NCBI GenBank assembly: GCA_025201845.1
Contig: MU603939.1
Span: forward strand, 143,996-207,995
Origin: Martensiomyces pterosporus
Taxonomy: Eukaryota; Kickxellomycota; Kickxellomycetes; Kickxellales; Kickxellaceae
Length of the DNA stretch: 64,000 bases
Reading direction: 5' to 3'
The notes below the pieces were generated by a model. The model ran no database searches. It was not told the origin of the DNA and saw only the letters and a program-made list of their open reading frames with translations. Positions 1-9,820 of the stretch are shown here, in pieces (within the stretch, counting starts at the first letter, position 1; each line of letters starts with the position of its first letter). A program made the translations under genes and the position numbers.

Positions 1-143
1 GCAGCCAGCGACAAGCCAACGAGCTGGCCGCCAAATACGATCGGGGCGGCAGGCGGGCTCCACAGCATCTTGCTGGCATACATCCACCCGCCCACCTCCT
101 CCAGCTCGAGCATGTCTCTGATATCGAGTCTTCTCTCCGCCAT
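1..143 (-). CDS. Acyl-CoA thioesterase (TesB/ACOT8 type), N-terminus only
   Basis: The reverse strand opens with ATG at 143 and stays open to the window edge, giving 47 codons with the rest outside. The peptide begins MAERRLDIRDMLELEEV and then reads Y-A-S-K-M-L-W-S-P followed by V-F-G-G-Q-L-V-G-L-S-L-A-A. That is the opening hot-dog strand and the FGGQ-x-x-G-x-x-L-A-A helix of type II acyl-CoA thioesterases, which hydrolyse acyl-CoA to free acid and CoA, usually in peroxisomes. The catalytic Asp, Thr/Ser and Gln of this family, and any C-terminal peroxisomal signal, lie outside the window. Identification rests on a short but characteristic stretch. Confidence 0.7.
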   Translation of the reverse strand, partial: MAERRLDIRDMLELEEVGGWMYASKMLWSPPAAPIVFGGQLVGLSLA

Positions 144-950
144 GGCCACTGGGTACATTTTACAAGTCGGCAGATGCGTGGGTGGTATAGAAAAACAGGG
201 ATTGTGTTTATACAGAGCGGGGACGGAAGAAATGAAAGGGAGCGTAAAGGGGCAGCGAAAGGAGAACAACCTACATCCCAGCCTCCCTCTTGTGCTTATA
301 TACAAACACAGACATGGAGAAACGAAGAACAACGGCAAGCCTTGGACGAGAAAGTAGCAGGCGGACAAGGCGCAGTGCTTTCACCGAGCACAGCACGCCA
401 TTCCGTGCCATTAACAAAAAGAATGTCCTGTGATGCCACAAACCCGGACTAACAAGGAGCGATGCCCTGATTTAGCCACTGTACACAACGCATCCTGTCT
501 CAAGAATATAATGAAGCCCCATCCGTGCCTCTACAATTGCTAATTGTGACCAACCTGTTGCTCGGTGTTAAAAGAGAGCGGGCAGGCGGATAAGAAAGAA
601 AGCAAGTGCCGAGTATGGCGCTGCATGCCTCATACTTTGTAGCAGCTCACACCTGATGCTGCTGCCGACATGCAAAACCACTCCTCAACATCCATAAACA
701 GCAATGTGCAGCTTGAACTCTGTGCATACGACTAGGGATCGATGCAGCCACCCACACATCAAAAGCGAATGCATTTACACTCAGCGCCCAATGCTGCAAA
801 TGAGAAGCACCCAAACCCCAAGCCACTGGTTCGCCCATCACAAAACGCCCAAATAGCGCAATCGTGTGGTTTGTAGTTTGCAAAGCTGACCATTGAAAGC
901 GGGCAACGAAAGAGAAAGAGAAATCCCCTCCAGTGCTATTGATGATAGTG
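144..950. other. Gene-free stretch between the thioesterase and VPS9
   Basis: About 800 bp upstream of the thioesterase start and downstream of the VPS9 stop. Short open frames here have no recognisable motif. It should hold the thioesterase promoter and the VPS9 3' end. No RNA gene or repeat seen. Confidence 0.5.
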
Positions 951-1046
951 CTATTGATGTTGTTCTTGCTGCTGCTGCTGCTGCTGTTGTTCTTGCTGTT
1001 GCTGTTGCTGCTGTTCTTGCTGTTGCTGCTGCTGCTGTTCTTCGCG
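951..1046. repeat. CTG/TTG triplet tract coding the C-terminal Gln runs of VPS9
   Basis: Imperfect trinucleotide tract (ctg, ttg and ctt units on the plus strand) that encodes three Gln blocks separated by Glu at the C-terminus of the VPS9 protein. The interruptions suggest it is fairly stable. Confidence 0.8.
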
Positions 1047-3470
1047 AGCTTGTCTTTCATACTCCTCTTGAAGCTTCCGAGCAAACTCCTCGTCGCCAGA
1101 TGTGTCAGGCACAGCGAAAGCGTCATTAGCCAGGAAGAGGGGCTCAGACACCAGCTGTTCACTTCCGGTGTTTGTGGCTGCTGCGGTGTGACTCTCGGTG
1201 GCGGGCCGTGCCGAAGACTCCGAGTCATGGGTAATATTCGACTCAGGCGGCTTATTATCCGAGCCATCCAAAACAGCCGGCACACTCTCTTCCTCCTGGT
1301 CCTCCAGTGGATGTGGCAGCTCGTCTTCGTCTTCGTCCTCGTCCTCGTCCTCGTCTTCGTCTTCGTTTCCGTCGTCTGATGAGTCGTCATCGGCCCACCG
1401 GTCCTTCCACTTCTCAACCTCATCCACTGCCGCGTCCCCATCCTCATCTGCCGCGCCCGACAGCCCCCTAGTCTCAGCTACAGCCGTGTGCTCAGACATG
1501 TCAATACGCGGGCTGTCCAACAAGGAGACATCAAAGTCATCGTGCTCGTTGGCCACTTCCTGCGCCTCGTTGCCCATGGAAATATCAAGCAGCTGCTCGA
1601 TTGTCTTTGGAACAAACCCCTGGTTCGACTCAAACACAATCTCCACAATTTCCGAGTCAATGTTCGGGAACATATCCCGGACAAGCGCCAGCGTCGAGGT
1701 CCACTCCGCAGTTCCCGCCACCAGCTGCTCAGCGCCCTCTCCTTCCTGTGGCGGCTGTTCCAGCGACTGCCCAAGCGAAGCCTCTCGTTGGTGGCGATAC
1801 GCAACTTGTGCTTGTGCTTGTGCTTGTGCTCCAGGATACTGCGATCCACCGCCACCAGTAGAGGCATTGCTTCCACGCCTGGGCGTGCTCTGCCCGCTGT
1901 CAGAGGCATTGGGTGTGGACAGCTCCGAAATAAGACGACCCACAAAGCTGTTTGTCTTTTCAATTGTGCTCTTGGCCAAATCGCTGCTCCGGTCAATCAG
2001 CCACTGTGCGCGCTCGCCGTTGATATCTGGGAGCACTGCGTTCGCCCTTCTTTGCTGCTGCTGCTGCTCCACCTCCAGACGCTTCTGCTGCTGGCTACGC
2101 TCCTTCCCGCGCTTCTCGGTCTCGATCTCCCATATGGTCATCTCGATGTTCTTGTCAAACTCCTCCTGGGTAATCGACAGGCACGTGGCATCCATGGTTT
2201 CGACGAATGCCACGGCGCACTGCAGGTTGGTCACATAGTACCCGGCCTCCGACTGCATGCGGTCCGCAGACCGGAACCGGGATATATACTGGATATTGGA
2301 GACCAGCTTAGGCGGGCTAGACGTAATGACCACGTAGATGAGCAGCGGGAGGAACTTGTCTGCACCCACATCCTCGCTGCCCTTCATGTGCTTCAGGAGG
2401 CCATAGATAACCGTGCAGCAGTTAAGGATGCAGATGACCTTGTCGCGCGGCGACTTGAAGTTGTTCATCTTCAGCAGCTCCGCCTTGGCAAACTGCAGGA
2501 ACGCAGCGTTCTGCGCACTCCGCGGGATGTCTAGGTGCTCTTCGCGGATCCATCTGAAAAGGCTCATCTTCTCTCTGAGCACCCTGTCCTTGTCGGCGTC
2601 GTCGGAGGCTGCCGGGGAGAAGCACACCGGATACAGTCTGTTCATGACCAGCTTTTCCATGCCCTCACGCGCATTCTCAAACTCTCTCTCCGACACGTGG
2701 TGCCACACCTCGCACTCTCTCATCTTGCCTGCAATAAAATCCAGAAAGTCGTGGATAAACCGCACCTGCTCGCCCAGCGTAAGTGGCCGCCGTCCAAACT
2801 CGGTCAGAAAGCTCTTGACCGTACGCGCAACGGGCTTGGCTGCTGGGTTGCGCAGCTGCTGCAAAAACGTGTTGTAGTTGAACCCGTCGGTCTCGGGCTC
2901 AAACTTGGCCCGCATCTCAGCCTGCTGCTGCTGCTGCTGCTGCTCATGTTCTTCCTGCTGCTGTTGCTGTGATGCTGTCGTGGTTATTTTCAGGGGATCA
3001 AACTGGTTGATGATATCCTGGATGGCGTCATGCACCTTTGACGACGACGACGTGCGTCGCACTTGCTGGCCATGTGACAGCGCTGCAGTAGGTGCTGCTG
3101 GTAATTTCTCCACAGCCACCGGTTGCTCCAGCTGCGTCGTCTGCTCTTCGGCCGCACCGCTGCTGCTGGTGGCACCCGCCCCTGGCTCCCCGTCCTTGGC
3201 AGCCACAGCGGGCTCCGTAGGGACTGCATGCTCTTGCTGCTTGTCGGGATCTGGAGTAGCAGCGGCGCTGCTCTCGCTAGCCTCAGCAGCCTCGTCATCT
3301 AATGCAGCACTGCTTTGTTGCTTGTCGCTGGAGTTGGTCTGTGGTTGCTCATTGCTCTCATCAGATTTGTCCAGGGGTGTAACGACGGATTCCTTCTCTG
3401 GCGAGTCGGCGGGCTCCTTTGCTGCTGTCGTTGCCGGCGCTGCCGGCGCACTCGTGTCTGGCTTTGTCAT
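951..3470 (-). CDS. VPS9: Vps9-type guanine nucleotide exchange factor for Rab5/Vps21, with CUE domain
   Basis: A single-exon gene of 839 aa. Residues 1-190 are low complexity (Ala, Ser, Glu, two Gln runs). Residues 200-300 form the helical bundle that precedes the VPS9 domain at about 300-435, where D371 and the tyrosines of EAGYYVTNL near 411 match the conserved Asp and Tyr that act on Rab5-family GTPases. A CUE ubiquitin-binding domain follows at 593-633 (opens with MFPNIDSEIVE, ends in the di-leucine QLLDISMG). In yeast this order drives endosome fusion and vacuolar protein sorting. The family usually ends at the CUE domain. Here about 200 further residues follow, with a long Asp/Glu block and three terminal Gln runs coded by mixed CAG/CAA. 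FES1 is divergent and 435 bp away. Confidence 0.93.
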   Translation of the reverse strand: MTKPDTSAPAAPATTAAKEPADSPEKESVVTPLDKSDESNEQPQTNSSDKQQSSAALDDEAAEASESSAAATPDPDKQQEHAVPTEPAVAAKDGEPGAGATSSSGAAEEQTTQLEQPVAVEKLPAAPTAALSHGQQVRRTSSSSKVHDAIQDIINQFDPLKITTTASQQQQQEEHEQQQQQQQAEMRAKFEPETDGFNYNTFLQQLRNPAAKPVARTVKSFLTEFGRRPLTLGEQVRFIHDFLDFIAGKMRECEVWHHVSEREFENAREGMEKLVMNRLYPVCFSPAASDDADKDRVLREKMSLFRWIREEHLDIPRSAQNAAFLQFAKAELLKMNNFKSPRDKVICILNCCTVIYGLLKHMKGSEDVGADKFLPLLIYVVITSSPPKLVSNIQYISRFRSADRMQSEAGYYVTNLQCAVAFVETMDATCLSITQEEFDKNIEMTIWEIETEKRGKERSQQQKRLEVEQQQQQRRANAVLPDINGERAQWLIDRSSDLAKSTIEKTNSFVGRLISELSTPNASDSGQSTPRRGSNASTGGGGSQYPGAQAQAQAQVAYRHQREASLGQSLEQPPQEGEGAEQLVAGTAEWTSTLALVRDMFPNIDSEIVEIVFESNQGFVPKTIEQLLDISMGNEAQEVANEHDDFDVSLLDSPRIDMSEHTAVAETRGLSGAADEDGDAAVDEVEKWKDRWADDDSSDDGNEDEDEDEDEDEDEDELPHPLEDQEEESVPAVLDGSDNKPPESNITHDSESSARPATESHTAAATNTGSEQLVSEPLFLANDAFAVPDTSGDEEFARKLQEEYERQAREEQQQQQQQEQQQQQQQEQQQQQQQQEQHQ

Positions 3471-3905
3471 TTACAGTGTGCGTAAAGACGGGGTAGGGAG
3501 GAAATAGCGCAAAGACGCAAGCAAGTGGAGTGTATGCGTGTGTGTGAGAGTGTGGAAGGTGCTAGGCCTGCATGGAACTCCCCTTGGAAGAGGTTGTGGG
3601 GTATTAGCAATAGAAAACAAGGTGTAAAAAGTACTAAAGGAAGCAGAAGGAAGGCGCAAGGGCTGGGATGGATGCTGTTTATGGCGAGGGCGTGGAGAAC
3701 AGGGCCTTTCCAGCCCAGCCCATCACCAGCTCTCTCCGCTTTCAATATCTCCCCACCGCCGCTCCTTTTCTTGGCAGGCGCAATACCAAGCACTCTTTCT
3801 TTTTTCATTCTGCAAAATATTTTCTACACGAGGCTTCCGCACATAGCTTTGTTCCACTCCTTGGCATTTCGCTCCTAGATTCAGCTGTAGGACAAGTATT
3901 TCACC
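3471..3905. other. Divergent promoter region VPS9/FES1
   Basis: A 435-bp region between two divergent start codons, so it must carry both core promoters. No clear TATA box or heat-shock element array was identified by eye. Confidence 0.5.
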
Positions 3906-4811
3906 ATGGACGCATTATTAAAGTGGGCGATTCTCAACGGCGCTACTATCAACGAGGACGCGCCCAACAAAGACACGTCCGAGGCCAGCAGGCAGAAGCT
4001 CGATCCAGCCGTCATCGACGCCATCCTGGGTAAGCCCGCGTCGGTGCAAATGGCCGAGTGCATGGACGCCGTGGAGCACTCTGAGACACCCCTGGAAGGC
4101 AGAGAGATTGCTCTTGACGATCTGGAGATGCTGGTTGAGAACATTGACAACGCCAGCAACCTCGAGCCGCTTGGGCTCTGGCCACGCGTTCTCAAGCTGT
4201 ACGCCGACCCGGAGCCCAGCGTCCGCACGGGGGCTCTGTGGGTCAGCGGCACGGCGGTGCAGCACAACCCGGCTGCGCAGAAGGCGTTTAGCTCGCACAA
4301 CGGACTGGCCGCTGCGCTGAGCGTGCTGGAAGAGGACAGGGATATGAGCACGAAAACGAAGGCTCTGTACTGCGTGTCGTCGTTTGTGAGGTCCAACGTG
4401 CAGGGGTTGACGGAGCTCGTGGGCAACGATGGGTTTAGCGTGCTGTTGAAGGCCATTAGGGATGGGTCGAATGCGCTGAGGCAGAAGGTGTTCTTCTTGC
4501 TGAGGTCGCTTATCGACGAGGCGCTGGATGAGCAGACGCCCGAGGAGCTGAGGCCTGGAATGTACCTCCCCAATGCCATTGCTGAGCTCGGCTTTGTGGA
4601 CGCTACGGCCGCTGCTGTCGAGCAGATGGCCGAGGACGAGTCGGCTGCCGCAGCGTTTGAGCAGGTCGCTGGGTTCTTGGTTGCACTGGGCTCGACAGAG
4701 AACGGCAGAGATGCGATGAAGAGCAGCACCAAGCTCCAGGCTGCCCTGGCGAAGGCCAAAGGCGCATTTGGGGGCCTTGAGATCGAGGGCCTGGATCAGC
4801 TCACGCAATAA
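3906..4811 (+). CDS. FES1: Hsp70 nucleotide exchange factor Fes1 (HspBP1 family)
   Basis: An intronless 301-aa protein that begins MDALLKWAILNGA, the typical Fes1 N-terminal helix (Fes1 N-terminal domain about 1-90). Armadillo-type repeats follow over about 95-260, with the family motifs GLWPRVLKLY near 90, KTKALYCVSSFVR near 150 and ALRQKVFFLLRSLI near 190. Fes1 proteins bind the lobe-II side of the Hsp70 ATPase domain, release ADP, and help clear misfolded proteins in the cytosol. Length matches yeast Fes1 (about 290 aa). Two overlapping AATAAA signals lie 34 bp after the stop. Base use resembles its neighbours. Confidence 0.95.
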   Translation: MDALLKWAILNGATINEDAPNKDTSEASRQKLDPAVIDAILGKPASVQMAECMDAVEHSETPLEGREIALDDLEMLVENIDNASNLEPLGLWPRVLKLYADPEPSVRTGALWVSGTAVQHNPAAQKAFSSHNGLAAALSVLEEDRDMSTKTKALYCVSSFVRSNVQGLTELVGNDGFSVLLKAIRDGSNALRQKVFFLLRSLIDEALDEQTPEELRPGMYLPNAIAELGFVDATAAAVEQMAEDESAAAAFEQVAGFLVALGSTENGRDAMKSSTKLQAALAKAKGAFGGLEIEGLDQLTQ

Positions 4812-4844
4812 CGCGGGGGAGAAAATAGATTTCAAAAGCAAGTA

Positions 4845-4854
4845 AATAAATAAA
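4845..4854 (+). terminator. Polyadenylation signal of FES1
   Basis: Two overlapping AATAAA hexamers 34-43 bp after the FES1 stop codon. Position and sequence fit a eukaryotic poly(A) signal. Confidence 0.6.
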
Positions 4855-5029
4855 AAGGCAGCGGCACTTGATCAGCTGATCAGCAGAAACGCGAAACAGC
4901 GGCGCCCTCTGCGGCAACATAAGAAGCCAGAGCACCAGCGTGTGTGGCTATGTTTTGTTCGCATTTGTCTTTATTGTCTGTTAGTTTATTGCTTATTTCC
5001 CACCAAGCAGGCCCCTTTCTCGCCGAGCA

Positions 5030-6427
5030 ATGCTTTCTTCTATGGACGAGAGCGAGGTTTTCAATAGAGTGCAGGCAGCCACCGGCGAGCCCGCCAAGCA
5101 CCAGGGGGCGTTCAAAATCGGGCGCCGCACGTACGAGCAGCAGTACGCCGACTTTTACTTCGTTCGTCTGCACACGCTCAAGCCCTCCGTCCTCGAGCAG
5201 GCGACCAAGCGGTGGGACCAGGGCGACGGCAGGCGAGCGATCACCTACACGCCCAAGGTTCTCAACGTCGAGGGCAACGAGCTGACGTATATAATAGGCA
5301 CGCTGTTCATCGACGCCCCTGCAAAAGCCAGCACTCTGGCCGAGGTATCCAAGGAGCACTGGATCTCCGACCCCAAAACCGAGGGCGTCAGGTACAGGGG
5401 AGAGGGCGAGGAGGTGCATCTGGAGGACGAGTCTGGGCGGATCCACTTGGTGGGCAAGTTTGTCGACCAGGCAATGGTCGCCTCGGGCGTGGTGGCCGCC
5501 GTGCTGGGCAAGGAGACGCCCAGCGGAGAGTTTGAGGTCATCGACATGTGCTTTGCAGGAATGGCGCCGCAGCCGCCGTTGCCCATGGTGGACGAGAAGT
5601 ACGTGGCCCTCATATCTGGCCTCAACACCACTGCTGAGTGCCCCGTGACGCTGGAGATGCAGGTGCTGGCTGAGTATCTGTGCGGAAACCTGGGGAGCTC
5701 GAGGGACCAGATGGCAGAGTCGAAGATTGCGCAGGTTGTGGTTGCCGGCAACCTGCTCAGCATACCGCCGGCGCCAGTGGGCCACGCAGAGGACGCCAAG
5801 GTGAACGACCGGAGCCCAGTGCAGCGGATGATCGAGGACCTGGACGAGTATCTGGCAGATATCGCAGCCACAGTGCCGCTCACGCTCATGCCCGGCAAGC
5901 GCGACCCGGCGGACATCTCGATTCCCCAGCAGCCCTTGCACCCCTGCATGTTCGCCAAGTCGCGCATGTACAGCGGATTCAGATCGATCACCAATCCGGG
6001 GTGGCTCGAGGTGGACGGAGTCACGATGCTCGGGTCGTCGGGCCAGAACGTCGACGACCTGGCCAGCTACCTCACCGAGGAAATGGCCTCGATCACCAGC
6101 GGCGGCGCCAGTGGCTCCACGGGATCGCACTGCCACTTGGCGGCAAAGTCCCTGCAGTGGCGGCACATCGCGCCGTCGGCGCCCGACACCTTGTGGTGCT
6201 ATCCATTTACCGACCACGACCCATTCATTCTTACCGAGACACCGCATGTGTATTTCGTTGGCAACCAGGAGAAATTCGACACAAGGCTTGTGGAGGGAGA
6301 CGATGGGAGGCAGGCGAGAGTGGTCATGGTGCCAAGCTTCTCGGAAACGCACACCATTGTTCTGCTCAACTTGTCAAACATGGCGTGCTCGACAGTCAAG
6401 CTCAGTGCCAGCATTCCGGGCAACTAG
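5030..6427 (+). CDS. POLD2 / POL31 / cdc1: DNA polymerase delta small (B) subunit
   Basis: A 465-aa intronless gene. The N-terminal part (about 30-150) is the OB-fold (NELTYIIGTLF, GRIHLVGKFVDQAMVASG). The C-terminal part is the inactive calcineurin-like phosphoesterase fold of B-family polymerase small subunits. The diagnostic block LMPGKRDPADISIPQQPLHP near residues 283-303 and the later CWxYPF-like segment are characteristic of POLD2/Pol31. In the family this subunit bridges the catalytic subunit and the third subunit in replicative polymerase delta. The start is the first ATG; a second Met at codon 5 is possible. Length is close to human POLD2 (469 aa). Confidence 0.95.
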   Translation: MLSSMDESEVFNRVQAATGEPAKHQGAFKIGRRTYEQQYADFYFVRLHTLKPSVLEQATKRWDQGDGRRAITYTPKVLNVEGNELTYIIGTLFIDAPAKASTLAEVSKEHWISDPKTEGVRYRGEGEEVHLEDESGRIHLVGKFVDQAMVASGVVAAVLGKETPSGEFEVIDMCFAGMAPQPPLPMVDEKYVALISGLNTTAECPVTLEMQVLAEYLCGNLGSSRDQMAESKIAQVVVAGNLLSIPPAPVGHAEDAKVNDRSPVQRMIEDLDEYLADIAATVPLTLMPGKRDPADISIPQQPLHPCMFAKSRMYSGFRSITNPGWLEVDGVTMLGSSGQNVDDLASYLTEEMASITSGGASGSTGSHCHLAAKSLQWRHIAPSAPDTLWCYPFTDHDPFILTETPHVYFVGNQEKFDTRLVEGDDGRQARVVMVPSFSETHTIVLLNLSNMACSTVKLSASIPGN

Positions 6428-6545
6428 CCACACGCCCGTTCGCAGAGACACGCTTCTAGTTTCGTATAGCTGCGGTGGTAGAGTGTTCACGATTAAGCAT
6501 AAATTGAAGGGTGCTGGATGAATGGGTGCTATGCGGGCGTGGCTG

Positions 6546-7226
6546 TCACTTCTGCTGGCTGTGTCTGGCAAAGTAGTACCCCTCAAGAGCCTTCCACTGA
6601 GCATTCGAGTCGGCCTTCTTCCCAGCACTGACCTCCTGGTGGCCCATGATCGGCTGGCGGTACTTCTTGCTCGGCAGCGACTGCAGGTACCTGCTGGTCG
6701 AGACATGCTTCAGGTACACGGGCATCTCTCTCTTCCACACCTTCTCCTTGATGCACTCCACGCGCCACAGATCGCCCTCGTCTCTGCCGTCATACCCCGA
6801 GACCTCCTGGTTGCCCGACATGGGCGACTTGTGGTTGCCATGGGAGTGCAGGCTATGCTGCGAGTCGCTGTTAATTAGGCGGATGTTGGAGCCGCACAAC
6901 ACGGGCTGACCGCGCTCAGCAGAGGCGCTGTCGGGCTGCTCGACCAGCCAGAAGTTGCGTGACGAGGCGGCGTCCTGCTGTGTGGTGATGGCCTGCTGCT
7001 GGCTACCTGTGCCGTAGGTGACCTGTGGGAGGGTGAGTCGGGTGTCCGACTTTACGTGCGAGAGCTTGACCGTGCTACCTACCGTTACGTACTCCCACCC
7101 TTCCCCCAAATCGACGCCGGGCTGTGCATCCTTCGCCTGGCCGAAGAGCGACGCCGCCGCGGGGCTCGCGGCGAATGCAGCAAACGCGGTTGCAGCGAGA
7201 AGCAGGAAAGTCGAGCGCATCTCCAT
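6546..7226 (-). CDS. SDF2: SDF2-like MIR-domain protein of the ER
   Basis: The reverse frame is open for 322 codons. The sensible start is the ATG at 7226, where a signal peptide begins (MEMRSTFLLLAATAFAAFA). This gives 226 aa, the usual SDF2 size (about 210-220). Three MIR repeats follow over about 45-215, with the family motifs VKLSHVKSDTRL, SQHSLHSHGNHKSPMSGNQE and SRYLQSLPSKKY. Animal and plant SDF2 work with ER chaperones in quality control, and the same MIR fold occurs in protein O-mannosyltransferases such as the PMT gene at 22.5-24.8 kb. The C-terminus (HSQQK) has no HDEL/KDEL signal, so ER retention would need a partner. Its 3' end converges on the polymerase delta gene, 118 bp away. 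Confidence 0.92.
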   Translation of the reverse strand: MEMRSTFLLLAATAFAAFAASPAAASLFGQAKDAQPGVDLGEGWEYVTVGSTVKLSHVKSDTRLTLPQVTYGTGSQQQAITTQQDAASSRNFWLVEQPDSASAERGQPVLCGSNIRLINSDSQHSLHSHGNHKSPMSGNQEVSGYDGRDEGDLWRVECIKEKVWKREMPVYLKHVSTSRYLQSLPSKKYRQPIMGHQEVSAGKKADSNAQWKALEGYYFARHSQQK

Positions 7227-7984
7227 GTTGCGTGCTGGGAATCTCAAGCGTGAAATTGCGGAAGGGGAAATCGCGGAGGCAGAGAAGCAAAATAGGGAGC
7301 AGAGCAAGGCAGAGGAGAGGGGGCGGCGCTCTATTGGCTGGCGCGAGGGCATCCTTGCGCTCTGCTCCTTTGAGCCGCGATCACAATCGCCCATCGAGGG
7401 CCTCTGCCTGGGTCCCTCAACGCCCTCAAATGGGATTGAGCACTGGCGGCCCCATCCGAAAAACAAGTTATCCGGAGTTGTAGAGGCAAAATTTTGGCTC
7501 TGCCCAAGCGCCATGGCGCTTTGCCTTGCAGCCGCAGGCCTCCTTCTCTCTTCTTTCCCCTGCCCCTCTTGTGGTTTCGATTTTTGGTCTTTTGCACGCC
7601 CTTCTTATTTGCCTCAGACAGCGCCAAGCCTTCCAGCGTAGCCGCTCTATTAACCACCCCACACACCCCTCCACCCCCTCCACATTCCAATGAACAGCGG
7701 AGTGGTCTGCTACCAACTCGCCCAGTTTGCCCTGCCCATCGTATCCTTCGGCCGGAACTCGCCTGCTTTCCTCTCCCCCACCCTCGGCCACTAAGTAAAC
7801 GCATACACGCGCAATCGCATCTTGCTGCCTGTTTGCCGGCACCTTATACGTATACCAATCCTTATCATATCTGGAGAGGAGAGCCTGTAGCTGCTGCTTG
7901 TCTCTTTCTCCCCTTGCTCAATCTGCCCTTTCTCTCTACATTCTACGTTTCTGCTCAATTCTTTCTTCGCCGTCTGCTCCCGAC
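7227..7984. other. Divergent promoter region SDF2/PRL phosphatase
   Basis: A 758-bp region. It includes an in-frame N-terminal extension of SDF2 (up to 7514) that I treat as untranslated because a clear signal peptide starts downstream of it. The part next to the phosphatase start is pyrimidine-rich. Confidence 0.5.
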
Positions 7985-9522
7985 ATGTCAAAGATGGTCT
8001 CGGTTGCAAACTACCACACTCCGGGAGTTGCAGCTGGGCGAAAGGCCCTGGGAAAGGCCTCGCCGCTGGCCAACAGCTTCTCGCTGATAGAGTACAACCA
8101 AAACCTTCGCTTCCTCATCATGGATTGCCCGACCAACAGCACAATCCCTCTGTACTTGAAGGCAAGTGAGCGCCCCCATTCCCCCACCCATTCAGCGGCT
8201 ATTTTCGCCTGCCCTTGGATGTAGATCAATTCATTCTAAAGATGTCCTTGACTGACTATTTCTGCTGATAGGAGTTTGACCGTCTCCATGTCACCGATGT
8301 CGTCCGCGTATGCGAGCCCACGTACTCGAAGGAGCGCCTTGTCAGCCACAACGTCCAGGTTCACGTAAGTACAGAAGAGAAAGAGGACATGTCGCTGGGG
8401 GGGGGAGTGCGAGATGGATGCCTGGCTTCCGCTGCTGGTTCCACAACTCCATGCACTCTTCCTTCCGTGCTCTTCCTGCCCATGCTCCTCTTCCTGCCCA
8501 ATCGCTCCCATGGGTAGCAGGAGCGATGGCTCTTTCCTGGCGAAATATCAGGAAATCGCGGAGCACTACATGCCCCTAATATGCATCTAGTTGCATGTCT
8601 CCTTTTCGGGAATCGGCGTGCATCAGCAGGGACTACTCGGAAGACACAGGAAGTGAGTCTGAAATAGACAAGAAAGTGACGCTGAGCCACAGCAATGCGC
8701 CTCTTTTCTCGACAAGCTGTAGGATCTGCCTTTCAAGGACGGCGATGTGCCGCCCAGCCCAGTTCTCAAGCACTGGCTGGAGCTTGTCAACGAGCGCCGC
8801 GACCAGGCAATGCGCCAAGTCGAGGTGCAGCCAGTTCCCACCACGATCGCCGTCCACTGCGTTGCCGGTCTCGGCCGCGCTCCAGTGCTCGTAGCAGGTA
8901 AGCATCCTCCCCAACAGCTGCTTTAGTCGCTCGCATGAGAAAAAAACCGGGTTGGTGCCAGCCATGCAGCAGCAATTTGTTACCGCCCGTCGCTGTGCTT
9001 GCAAATCCCTCGCCGCCTCTTGCCTCCGCCTCTGCCTGGCCAAGCGAATAGGAGGGGCGCCACATGGAACCTTCCATCAGCCAAGAGGCAGCATGCCAGA
9101 TGATCATGTCTGTTTGTTTTGCTAGCTTCCTGCTTTATCTCGCGCATCTCATCTACATGGACTGCTGACTAAACTCCCTTACGCCCGCTCTACTGCCATC
9201 ACTGCCATGCTTCGTGTGTGTAGTGGCCCTGATTGAGAAGGGCGTGGATGTCCTCGACGCCATCGAGTTTGTGCGGCGCAAGAGGCGCGGCGCCTTCAAC
9301 AACCGCCAGATCACGTACTTGGCTGAGCAGTACAAGCGGACATCGGCATCCAAGAGCTCAGCCAAGATGGCCTCGGGCATTCGCTCCAGCCCCGCGAACA
9401 GCAGCAGCAACACGCCTACCAGCGGCAGCCCCCACTTAAAGTCCGCCAGCGGCGGTGTGTTTGCCTCGTCGTCGACGAATGGCCACAAGTCGTTCTTTAA
9501 GAAGATGTTTGGCTCGCATTGA
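7985..9522 (+). CDS. PTP4A-like: PRL-type (PTP4A) protein tyrosine phosphatase, four exons
   Basis: Exons 7985-8161, 8272-8364, 8723-8897 and 9224-9522 join to 247 aa. The P-loop HCVAGLGRAPVLVA (catalytic C136, R142) is the PRL signature, with Ala after the catalytic Arg instead of the Ser/Thr of other tyrosine phosphatases. C73 in VRVCEPTY matches the Cys that forms the regulatory disulfide in animal PRLs, and D96 in LPFKDG fits the general acid. KRRGAFNNRQ near the end of the catalytic part is also PRL-specific. Animal PRLs bind CNNM magnesium transporters at membranes. Intron 1 is a GC-AG intron (donor AAG|GCAAGT). The tail is Ser-rich, ends KKMFGSH and has no CAAX prenylation box, unlike animal PRLs. 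Confidence 0.9.
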
Positions 9523-9560
9523 CTATGTCGGCACTCGGTAACAATGCTTGCTAACGAGAA

Positions 9561-9566
9561 AATAAA
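9561..9566 (+). terminator. Polyadenylation signal of the PRL phosphatase gene
   Basis: AATAAA 38 bp after the stop codon, in the 298-bp convergent gap before the BRCA1/BARD1-like gene. Confidence 0.55.
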
Positions 9567-9820
9567 GTGGTTGCGGCGGGTTTATCCCCCGAGCCTACTT
9601 GTATAGCTAGCAGCGCAAGTGGCCATTTCTAGATCGTCGTGCCTTGCCATCTTCTGCTATAGGATCTGATACGCTTTTTGCTCTATCTCTTGCGGGCTGC
9701 ATTCTTTGATGCTCTCCCTGCTCTTCTCTACACCAGGTGGACCAGCCATTCTGGCACCTAACCATTTCAATGCAGTGGCGCTAAAAGAAAGCAAAAGCTG
9801 GTGTACCAAACACTGCTGGT

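Noticed and set aside
4880..6352. A 490-codon open frame opposite the polymerase delta subunit
   Set aside because: Antisense shadow of POLD2; no recognisable motif and no independent promoter or poly(A) evidence.
7227..7514. 96-codon N-terminal extension of the SDF2-like protein
   Set aside because: The extension is Arg/Ser-rich and would bury the clear signal peptide that begins at the ATG at 7226.
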